The notes under the pieces: generated by a model
The model's database searches: none
What the model saw: the letters and a program-made list of their open reading frames with translations, nothing else
What the model was told of the DNA's origin: nothing
Translations under genes and position numbers: made by a program
NCBI RefSeq assembly: GCF_026212465.1
Contig: NC_080051.1
Coordinates: 2,443,001-2,507,000 of the forward strand
Source of the DNA: Amaranthus tricolor
Taxonomy: Eukaryota > Streptophyta > Magnoliopsida > Caryophyllales > Amaranthaceae
DNA length: 64,000 nt
Reading direction: 5' to 3'
In this document: positions 56,027 through 64,000 of the stretch, piece by piece
Layout: each line of letters starts with the position of its first letter
How positions within the stretch are numbered: position 1 is the first letter of the stretch

Positions 56027-56236
56027 ATGACATTAACAAAGTTAAGCATGGACAAATGTGGAGCATTTGATAAACCAGAACATGAACAAGCCTTAGTTGT
56101 ATTGGGCGTTAGTTCAGCAAACCATGGAGTATGTAGAATTGAGGACAATTCTTTTTCCAAGAAGGAGGAGTTGATGCAAATACATCAAGTGTTAGGTTGC
56201 GGGACAAGGATGTTTTGGGAACAAGGAAGCACCTAG
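56027..56236 (+). CDS. Small open reading frame of unknown function (69 codons) at the 3' end of the internal region
   Basis: Begins with ATG at 56,027, 145 bp before the 3' LTR, and ends at a TAG 65 bp inside that LTR. About the first 48 residues are internal and the rest is read from LTR sequence. It is rich in charged and polar residues and includes a Cys-Gly-Ala-Phe stretch near residue 11. I do not recognise a gag or other domain. It could be the decayed remnant of a parent element's reading frame or a chance frame. The identical frame at 60,095-60,304 is a duplicate and so gives no independent evidence of selection. Confidence 0.2.
   Translation: MTLTKLSMDKCGAFDKPEHEQALVVLGVSSANHGVCRIEDNSFSKKEELMQIHQVLGCGTRMFWEQGST
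56159..56170 (+). other. Polypurine tract, copy 1
   Basis: AAGAAGGAGGAG, twelve purines ending one base before the 3' LTR. This is the primer position for plus-strand DNA synthesis, and with the primer-binding site it fixes the element's orientation. Confidence 0.9.
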
Positions 56237-57225
56237 GAACAGCATCACGCACATGGACATGGGAACAACATGGAAATGGGAACAGCTCATGGTTCAGAAC
56301 AGGACAGCAGTAAACTAGCGACCAGGCCACCTTGCACGACACGTGGAGACCAAACCGGTGTATCCTTGACCTGGATTAAAGTGGTAATGGATTCTTGGTA
56401 CATGGAACTTCATGCCTTGGCCCAAGAACATCACTATGCATCATGGACAACCCACTGAAATGTGACGTGAAGGTCAGCCACTCAGCAGGTCATACAAATC
56501 AGAACAGAACAAAGTTTTCTGACCAACTGACCTAGCACGCGTTGTCTAGATCGTGTTTCATGGTATCTTGTGCCACCAAGGGTTGGAATGGAATCTCTAC
56601 ACTAGGAACTTGCTATCAAGGTCCTAAAACCACTCTAAAGATCCACGAGGAGGCCTAGAAGCTGAGCTGAAGGAGGGCTGCTCGACAATATGATAGTTCA
56701 GATTTGTTTAAGTGTTTTGCTTGTTTTATGTATTCTGTTTTGTCCACGTGTATTAAGTGCCTCATCTTGTAACGGCTAGTTTAGATGCAAAACTCTATAA
56801 ATACATAGCCTCACCCATGTAATAGGACGTTCATGTATGTTGTCATGTGATCAATCAATAGAGAGGTATTTCAGAAATGGATTTTCTGTTTTCTTCTACG
56901 AAGTTGGAGGCAACTTCATCAAAGGCTACGGAGTATCCTTTGATCCTTAGAGCGTTAAGAGTTGTGGAGCAACCTTGATATTTAAGGAAACCTCGAGTGC
57001 AAGGTCTAGAAGGCTTTGTACATATCAGTTTAGAGTCGATCATAGAGGAGGGTCACAGGTGATCAACATCAGAAAATCAAGAACGGAGTTCTTGGTGCTG
57101 TTTGTGGTTGTTTCGTATTCTTTTCATGATCATTTGTAGTTTTCGTGAGTATTAATCAATAAAGCTTCTACGCCACATTCATCCTTGCATAACCAAGGCC
57201 CTAATCAGCCCTTGATTACGCATCA
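56172..57225 (+). repeat. 3' LTR of element copy 1
   Basis: 1,054 bp, the same length as the 5' LTR. It is followed by the right ACGAT target duplication, after which the satellite resumes with GAAGAAT, the heptad expected after GAACGAT. Confidence 0.96.
57158..57163 (+). terminator. Polyadenylation signal AATAAA, 3' LTR copy 1
   Basis: Equivalent of the 55,059 motif, placed where it would end the element's genomic RNA. Plant signals are degenerate, so the assignment rests on position as much as on sequence. Confidence 0.55.
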
Positions 57226-57230
57226 ACGAT
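57226..57230. other. Right target-site duplication ACGAT, copy 1
   Basis: Directly follows the GCATCA end of the 3' LTR and repeats the left ACGAT at 54,068-54,072. Five bases is the usual LTR-retrotransposon target duplication length in plants. Confidence 0.95.
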
Positions 57231-58135
57231 GAAGAATGAACAAGGATCAATGATCAATGAAGAATAAACGATGAAGAATGAACAAGCATCAATGATCAAT
57301 GAAGATAGAACGATGAAGAATGAACTAGGATCAATGATCAATGAAGAATGAACGATGAAGAATGAACAAGGATCAATGGTCAATGACGAATGAACGATGA
57401 AGAATGAACAAGGATCAATGATCAATGAAGAATGAACGATGAAGAATGAACAAGGATCAATGATTAATGAAAAATGAACGATGAAGAATGAACAAGGATT
57501 AATGGTCAATGACGAATGAACGATGAAGAATGAACAAGGATCAATGATCAATGACGAATGAATGATGAAGAATGAACAAGGATCAATGATCAATGAAGAA
57601 TGAACGATGAAGAATGAACAAGGATTAATGGTCAATGACGAATGAACGATGAAGAATGAACAAGGATCAATGGTCAATGACGAATGAACGATGAAGAATT
57701 AACAAGGATCAATGATCAAAGAAGAATGAACGATGAAGAATGAACGATGAACAATGAACAAGGATTAATGGTCAATGACGAATGAACGATGAAGAATGAA
57801 CAAGGATCAATGATCAATGAAGATTGAACGATTAAGAATGAACAAGGATCAATGATCAATGAAGAATGAACAAGGATCAATGATCAATGAAGAATGAACG
57901 ATGAAGAATGAACAAGGATCAATGATCAATGAAGAATGAACAAGGATCAATGGTCAATGACGAATGAACGATGAAGAATGAACAAGGATCAATGATCAAT
58001 GAAGAATGAACGATGAAGAATGAACAAAGATCAATGGTCAATGACGAATGAACGATGAAGAATGAACAAGGATCAATGATCAATGAAGAATGAACGATGA
58101 AAATTGAACAAAGATCAATGATCAATGAAGAATGA

Positions 58136-58140
58136 ACGAT
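58136..58140. other. Left target-site duplication ACGAT, copy 2
   Basis: End of a GAACGAT heptad, identical in context to the left duplication of copy 1 for 310 bp. Its partner is at 61,294-61,298. Confidence 0.95.
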
Positions 58141-59194
58141 TGATGCAAATACATCAAGTGTTAGGTTGCGGGACAAGGATGTTTTGGGAACAAGGAAGCA
58201 CCTAGGAACAGCATCACGCACATGGACATGGGAACAACATGGAAATGGGAACAGCTCATGGTTCAGAACAGGACAGCAGCAAACTAGCGACCATGCCACC
58301 TTGCACGACACGTGGAGACCAAACCGGTGTATCCTTGACCTGGATTAAAGTGGTAATGGATTCTTGGTACATGGAACTTCATGCCTTGGCCCAAGAACAT
58401 CACTATGCATCATGGATAAACCACTGAAATGTGACGTGAAGGTCAGCCACTCAGCAGGTCATACAAATCAGAACAGAACAAAGTTTTCTGACCAACTGAC
58501 CTAGCACGCGTTGTCTAGATCGTGTTTCATGGTATCTTGTGCCACCAAGGGTTGGAATGGAATCTCTACACTAGGAACTTGCTATCAAGGTCCTAAAACC
58601 ACTCTAAAGATCCACGAGGAGGCCTAGAAGCTGAGCTGAAGGAGGGCTGCTCGACAATATGATAGTTCAGATTTGTTTAAGTGTTTTGCTTGTTTTATGT
58701 ATTCTGTTTTTTCCACGTGTATTAAGTGCCTCATCTTGTAACGGCTAGTTTAGATGCAAAACTCTATAAATACATAGCCTCACCCATGTAATAGGACGTT
58801 CATGTATGTTGTCATGTGATCAATCAATAGAGAGGTATTTCAGAAATGGATTTTCTGTTTTCTTCTACGAAGTTGGAGGCAACTTCATCAAAGGCTACGG
58901 AGTATCCTTTGATCCTTAGAGCGTTAAGAGTTGTGGAGCAACCTTGATATTTAAGGAAACCTCGAGTGCAAGGTCTGGAAGGCTTTGTACATATCAGTTT
59001 AGAGTCGATCATAGAGGAGGGTCACAGGTGATCAACATCAGATAATCAAGAACGGAGTTCTTGGTGCTGTTTGTGGTTGTTTCGTATTCTTTTCATGATC
59101 ATTTGTAGTTTTCGTGAGTATTAATCAATAAAGCTTCTGCGCCACATTCATCCTTGCATAAACAAGGCCCTAATCAGCCCTTGATTACGCATCA
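58141..59194 (+). repeat. 5' LTR of element copy 2
   Basis: 1,054 bp. It carries the 5'-type base at all nine sites that distinguish the two LTRs of copy 1. TATA box at 58,765-58,772 and AATAAA at 59,127-59,132. Confidence 0.96.
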
Positions 59195-59197
59195 AAT

Positions 59198-59210
59198 TGG
59201 TATCAGAGCC
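59198..59210 (+). other. Primer-binding site (initiator Met tRNA), copy 2
   Basis: TGGTATCAGAGCC three bases after the 5' LTR, as in copy 1. Confidence 0.92.
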
Positions 59211-60226
59211 ATTTTGCGAAAGGGACAAGGTATGCACAGAAGGAACGTTTTTCAGTTCTGTCAGTTTTTGGGGTTTGAAACGTGATTGATTTGGAGGATC
59301 GTTTGATGTTATTTTTCAAAACTGTTTTTGCACCATATTCTTCATTGAGTTGGTGAACTGTGGGCGTTGGAATTAATGGATTTGGTGGAGTAACGAAGGA
59401 GATATGCATTATTCTTCACAGACTGCGCACAATTGATCGAATCTGTGCATTGTGGTAAGTTGTCTTCGAAAACCTATCAAGATTCTTTCCTTTGGCCTTC
59501 ATTTTCCGCCACATTATCAATCACTATCCTATAATCATTAAACCATATCATTTTTTCACTTTCTCTTACGTTTTATAGGTTTCTTGAGTAACCCATTCAT
59601 TGTGTTGAATACAAAATACAGAATAGCTGAATTTTTTTTTAGTCTTCTGTATTTTATTTTTTTCATCCTTCATTTTTGAGTCTTTTTCATTGTTTCTTTT
59701 TTTCATATTAATTCATGTTGAGTCTAGTTTTTCGTAAGCCTTTTTTTTGTAGTCAGGAGGGTTGTGGAAAAAAAGATGCGCAAGTGTTTTTCACCAAAGG
59801 TCACAGAAATAATTCATACTGTATATGTGTAGTGAAATTTGATTTGTGATCAAACCACACAATATTTTTGCGTAATTTCAATTCTGAGTGTTTGTAGACA
59901 TATTTAGCTGTGTTGTCACCAATTTTCATCATCATTGGAGTTGGTTTGATTGGGTTTACAGTAGTGAAGGCAAAAACACAAATTCTGAATTTGTAGTGTT
60001 TGTTTCTGTTTATTTCTGTTTTGTGCACACCAAAATTCCAAAACCTCGTGTCTTTTCTTTTCTTTTTCTTTTCACCCTTTATTGAGTCTAGAAGATGACA
60101 TTAACAAAGTTAAGCATGGACAAATGTGGAGCATTTGATAAACCAGAACATGAACAAGCCTTAGTTGTATTGGGCGTTAGTTCAGCAAACCATGGAGTAT
60201 GTAGAATTGAGGACAATTCTTTTTCC

Positions 60227-60238
60227 AAGAAGGAGGAG
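60227..60238 (+). other. Polypurine tract, copy 2
   Basis: AAGAAGGAGGAG one base before the 3' LTR, as in copy 1. Confidence 0.9.
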
Positions 60239-60239
60239 T

Positions 60240-61293
60240 TGATGCAAATACATCAAGTGTTAGGTTGTGGGACAAGGATGTTTTGGGAACAAGGAAGCAC
60301 CTAGGAACAGCATCACGCACATGGACATGGGAACAACATGGAAATGGGAACAGCTCATGGTTCAGAACAGGACAGCAGTAAACTAGCGACCAGGCCACCT
60401 TGCACGACACGTGGAGACCAAACCGGTGTATCCTTGACCTGGATTAAAGTGGTAATGGATTCTTGGTACATGGAACTTCATGCCTTGGCCCAAGAACATC
60501 ACTATGCATCATGGACAACCCACTGAAATGTGACGTGAAGGTCAGCCACTCAGCAGGTCATACAAATCAGAACAGAACAAAGTTTTCTGACCAACTGACC
60601 TAGCACGCGTTGTCTAGATCGTGTTTCATGGTATCTTGTGCCACCAAGGGTTGGAATGGAATCTCTACACTAGGAACTTGCTATCAAGGTCCTAAAACCA
60701 CTCTAAAGATCCACGAGGAGGCCTAGAAGCTGAGCTGAAGGAGGGCTGCTCGACAATATGATAGTTCAGATTTGTTTAAGTGTTTTGCTTGTTTTATGTA
60801 TTCTGTTTTGTCCACGTGTATTAAGTGCCTCATCTTGTAACGGCTAGTTTAGATGCAAAACTCTATAAATACATAGCCTCACCCATGTAATAGGACGTTC
60901 ATGTATGTTGTCATGTGATCAATCAATAGAGAGGTATTTCAGAAATGGATTTTCTGTTTTCTTCTACGAAGTTGGAGGCAACTTCATCAAAGGCTACGGA
61001 GTATCCTTTGATCCTTAGAGCGTTAAGAGTTGTGGAGCAACCTTGATATTTAAGGAAACCTCGAGTGCAAGGTCTAGAAGGCTTTGTACATATCAGTTTA
61101 GAGTCGATCATAGAGGAGGGTCACAGGTGATCAACATCAGAAAATCAAGAACGGAGTTCTTGGTGCTGTTTGTGGTTGTTTCGTATTCTTTTCATGATCA
61201 TTTGTAGTTTTCGTGAGTATTAATCAATAAAGCTTCTACGCCACATTCATCCTTGCATAACCAAGGCCCTAATCAGCCCTTGATTACGCATCA
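60240..61293 (+). repeat. 3' LTR of element copy 2
   Basis: 1,054 bp with the 3'-type base at all nine diagnostic sites. It carries T at 60,268 where the other three LTRs have C, the only private change seen. TATA box at 60,864-60,871 and AATAAA at 61,226-61,231. Confidence 0.96.
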
Positions 61294-61298
61294 ACGAT
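61294..61298. other. Right target-site duplication ACGAT, copy 2
   Basis: Follows the GCATCA terminus. The satellite resumes with GAAGAAT at 61,299 in the expected heptad order. Confidence 0.95.
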
Positions 61299-61499
61299 GA
61301 AGAATGAACAAGGATCAATGATCAATGAAGAATAAACGATGAAGAATGAACAAGCATCAATGATCAATGAAGATAGAACGATGAAGAATGAACTAGGATC
61401 AATGATCAATGAAGAATGAACGATGAAGAATGAACAAGGATCAATGGTCAATGACGAATGAACGATGAAGAATGAACAAGGATCAATGATCAATGAAGA

Positions 61500-63543
61500 A
61501 TGAACGATGAAGAATGAACAAGGATCAATGATTAATGAAAAATGAACGATGAAGAATGAACAAGGATTAATGGTCAATGACGAATGAACGATGAAGAATG
61601 AACAAGGATCAATGATCAATGACGAATGAATGATGAAGAATGAACAAGGATCAATGATCAATGAAGAATGAACGATGAAGAATGAACAAGGATTAATGGT
61701 CAATGACGAATGAACGATGAAGAATGAACAAGGATCAATGGTCAATGACGAATGAACGATGAAGAATTAACAAGGATCAATGATCAAAGAAGAATGAACG
61801 ATGAAGAATGAACGATGAACAATGAACAAGGATTAATGGTCAATGACGAATGAACGATGAAGAATGAACAAGGATCAATGATCAATGAAGATTGAACGAT
61901 TAAGAATGAACAAGGATCAATGAACAATGAAGAATGAACAAGGATCAATGATCAATGAAGACTGAACGATGAAGAATGATCAATGAAGAATGAACAAGGA
62001 TCAATGGTCAATGACGAATGAACGATGAAGAATGAACAAGGATCAATGATCAATGAAGAATGAACGATGAAGAATGAACAAGGATCAATGGTCAATGACG
62101 AATGAACAATGAAGAATGAACAAGGATCAATGATCAATGAAGAATGAACGATGAAGAATGAACAAAGATCAATGATCAATGAAGAATGAACGATGAAGAA
62201 TGAACAAGGATCAATGATCAATGAAGAATGAACGATGAAGAATGAACAAGCATCAATGATCAATGAACATAGAACGATGAAGAATGAACTAGGATCAATG
62301 ATCAATGAAGAATGAACGATGAAGAATGAACAAGGATCAATGGTCAATGACGAATGAACGATGAAGAATGAACAAGGATCAATGATCAATGAAGAATGAA
62401 CGATGAAGAATGAACAAGGATCAATGATTATTGAAAAATGAACGATGAAGAATGAACAAGGATTAATGGTCAATGACGAATGAACGATGAAGAATGAACA
62501 AGGATCAATGATCAATGAAGAATGAACGATGAAGAATGAACAAGGATCAATGATTAATGAAAAATGAACGATGAAGAATGAACAAGGATTAATGGTCAAT
62601 GACGAATGAACGATGAAGAATGAACAAGGATCAATGATCAATGACGAATGAATGATGAAGAATGAACAAGGATCAATGATCAATGAAGAATGAACGATGA
62701 AGAATGAACAAGGATTAATGGTCAATGACGAATGAACGATGAAGAATGAACAAGGATCAATGGTCAATGACGAATGAACGATGAAGAATTAACAAGGATC
62801 AATGATCAAAGAAGAATGAACGATGAAGAATGAACGATGAACAATGAACAAGGATTAATGGTCAATGACGAATGAACGATGAAGAATGAACAAGGATCAA
62901 TGATCAATGAAGATTGAACGATTAAGAATGAACAAGGATCAATGAACAATGAAGAATGAACAAGGATCAATGATCAATGAAGACTGAACGATGAAGAATG
63001 ATCAATGAAGAATGAACAAGGATCAATGGTCAATGACGAATGAACGATGAAGAATGAACAAGGATCAATGATCAATGAAGAATGAACGATGAAGAATGAA
63101 CAAGGATCAATGGTCAATGACGAATGAACAATGAAGAATGAACAAGGATCAATGATCAATGAAGAATGAACGATGAAGAATGAACAAAGATCAATGATCA
63201 ATGAAGAATGAACGATGAAGAATGAACAAGGATCAATGATCAATGAAGAATGAACGATGAAGAATGAACAAGCATCAATGATCAATGAAGATAGAACGAT
63301 GAAGAATGAACTAGGATCAATGATCAATGAAGAATGAACGATGAAGAATGAACAAGGATCAATGGTCAATGACGAATGAACGATGAAGAATGAACAAGGA
63401 TCAATGATCAATGAAGAATGAACGATGAAGAATGAACAAGGATCAATGATTATTGAAAAATGAACGATGAAGAATAAACAAGGATTAATGGTCAATGACG
63501 AATGAACGATGAAGAATGAACAAGGATCAATGATCAATGAAGA
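61500..63543. repeat. 1,022-bp tandem duplication (two copies)
   Basis: Copies at about 61,500-62,521 and 62,522-63,543, offset 1,022 bp (146 heptads). The rare ACTGAAC variant at 61,961 recurs at 62,983. The copies differ by a few substitutions, for example CATAGAAC near 62,268 against GATAGAAC near 63,290. Edges are approximate to a few tens of bases. Confidence 0.85.
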
Positions 63544-64000
63544 TTGAACGATTAAGAATGAACAAGGATCAATGATCAATGAAGAATGAACAAGGATCAA
63601 TGATCAATGAAGAATGAACAAGGATCAATGATCAATGAAGAATGAACGATGAAGAATGAACAAGGATCAATGATCAATGAAGAATGAACGATGAAGAATG
63701 AACAAGGATCAATGATCAATGAAGAATGAACAAGAATCAATGGTCAATGAAGAATGAACGATGAAGAATGAACAAGGATCAATGATCAATGAGGAATGAA
63801 CGATGAAGAATGAACAAGGATCAATGGTCAATGACGAATGAACGATGAATAATGAACAAGGATCAATGATCAATGAAGAATGAACGATGAAGAATGAACA
63901 AGGATCAATGATCAATGAAGAATGAACGATGAAGAATGAACAAGGATCAATGATCAATGAAGATTGAACGATGAAGAATGAACAAGGATCAATGGTCAAT

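Larger units (their letters stand above)
55127..56171 (+). other. Internal non-coding region of element copy 1
   Basis: 1,045 bp between the LTRs with strongly T-rich stretches (about 55,480-55,690 and 55,980-56,010). Every reading frame is short, the longest being 75 codons on the minus strand. No zinc knuckle, protease triad or reverse-transcriptase motif is visible. A plausible intron is noted separately. The region probably keeps only signals needed in cis: primer-binding site, leader or packaging sequence, and polypurine tract. Confidence 0.85.
54073..57225 (+). mobile_element. Non-autonomous LTR retrotransposon, copy 1 (3,153 bp)
   Basis: Complete structure: a 1,054-bp 5' LTR, a 1,045-bp internal region, a 1,054-bp 3' LTR and a 5-bp target duplication ACGAT on both sides. 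The LTRs begin TGATGC and end GCATCA, a 6-bp terminal inverted repeat. A primer-binding site follows the 5' LTR and a polypurine tract precedes the 3' LTR, so the element reads on the plus strand. No gag, protease, integrase, reverse transcriptase or RNase H can be seen in any frame, so it must depend on another element for mobilisation. It is larger than typical TRIMs and smaller than LARDs. Superfamily (Ty1/copia or Ty3/gypsy) cannot be decided without coding sequence. Confidence 0.96.
53763..57830. repeat. Tandem segmental duplication, unit 1 (4,068 bp, with retrotransposon)
   Basis: 310 bp of satellite left of the retrotransposon, the complete element, and 605 bp of satellite to its right. 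It aligns base for base with 57,831-61,898. By eye I find a single substitution, C at 56,200 against T at 60,268. Left of about 53,756 and right of 57,855/61,923 the two alignments begin to differ, which places the breakpoints. Confidence 0.93.
57226..58140. repeat. Satellite segment between the two retrotransposon copies (915 bp)
   Basis: 42-mers and 28-mers in unbroken heptad register. The first 605 bp repeat as 61,294-61,898 and the last 310 bp repeat as 53,763-54,072, so the duplication junction lies at 57,830/57,831. The ends are the right target duplication of copy 1 and the left one of copy 2. Confidence 0.95.
59195..60239 (+). other. Internal non-coding region of element copy 2
   Basis: 1,045 bp, matching 55,127-56,171 throughout. 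The candidate intron corresponds to 59,455-59,578 and the small reading frame to 60,095-60,304. No retroviral protein domain is visible. Confidence 0.85.
58141..61293 (+). mobile_element. Non-autonomous LTR retrotransposon, copy 2 (3,153 bp)
   Basis: Same structure as copy 1 at an offset of 4,068 bp, with the same ACGAT duplications at 58,136-58,140 and 61,294-61,298. It shares all nine 5'-versus-3' LTR differences of copy 1 and differs from it at one base (T at 60,268). It is therefore a segmental copy of an element that had already inserted and aged, not an independent insertion. Confidence 0.96.
57831..61898. repeat. Tandem segmental duplication, unit 2 (4,068 bp, with retrotransposon)
   Basis: Second unit, directly abutting the first. 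Because the copy includes satellite flanks and both target-site duplications, it arose by duplication of DNA that already contained the element, not by a second transposition. Unequal exchange between satellite repeats is the likely mechanism. Confidence 0.93.
61294..64000. repeat. 42-bp heptad satellite, right block (continues past the window)
   Basis: Same satellite as the main block, in unbroken heptad register from 61,299 to the last base (the final heptad GGTCAAT ends exactly at 64,000). 28-mers are common in the last 500 bp. The right edge of the array is not reached. Confidence 0.96.

Noticed and set aside
58141..61293. Second independent retrotransposon insertion
   Set aside because: Satellite flanks, target duplications and all nine LTR differences are shared with copy 1, so it is a segmental duplicate.
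1..64000. Assembly artefact explaining the near-identical blocks
   Set aside because: It cannot be excluded from sequence alone. However, most block copies differ by private substitutions and by whole-monomer indels, and the 4,068-bp copies differ at 56,200/60,268, which fits real duplication better than simple re-use of reads.
1..64000. tRNA, rRNA or other RNA genes
   Set aside because: No cloverleaf, rRNA or known small-RNA signature is visible. The only tRNA-related sequence is the 13-base primer-binding site in each element.

Overview
The window is plant repeat DNA with no recognisable cellular gene. The case for a plant is indirect: two LTR retrotransposon copies carry a primer-binding site complementary to the plant initiator-methionine tRNA 3' end, 5-bp target duplications and TG...CA LTR ends. 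A dicot is possible, but the species cannot be named from the sequence. About 57.7 kb is one 42-bp tandem repeat. About 6.3 kb is two near-identical copies of a 3,153-bp non-autonomous LTR retrotransposon. Both window ends lie inside the satellite, so the array is longer than 64 kb. Satellite unit: 42 bp made of six 7-bp heptads. Heptad 1 is GAAGAAT, 2 is GAACGAT, 3 repeats 1, 4 is GAACAAG, and 5 and 6 are both GATCAAT. Common subtypes carry GATTAAT or GGTCAAT at heptads 5/6 followed by GACGAAT. Length variants are whole-heptad (28, 49 and 56 bp). The heptad register set at base 3 holds to about 33.41 kb. After that it changes only at five visible 1-base deletions (three of them copies of one event) and at the two retrotransposon insertions. 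Layout: (A) 1-20.2 kb, mostly pure 42-mers in roughly trimeric subtype order, arranged in higher-order repeats (HORs) of 1.2-7 kb. (B) 20.2-24.8 kb, where 28-mers become common and a 3,066-bp-spaced repeat is present. (C) 24.8-31.6 kb, 42-mers mixed with 28-mers and 994-bp and 2,674-bp duplications. (D) 31.6-43.96 kb, a 3.4-4.5-kb HOR in three copies. (E) 43.96-53.76 kb, mixed units with 1,078-bp and ~3.54-kb duplications. (F) 53.76-61.9 kb, a clean 4,068-bp tandem duplication, each copy holding one complete retrotransposon. (G) 61.5-63.5 kb, a 1,022-bp tandem duplication, then satellite to the end. History: the retrotransposon inserted once into a GAACGAT heptad, its LTRs diverged at nine sites, and then a 4,068-bp segment containing it was tandemly duplicated. 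All nine LTR differences are shared by both copies, and I find only one base that differs between the copies. The long minus-strand reading frames (up to 635 codons, 14-residue period) follow from unit length and heptad composition. They are not annotated as genes.
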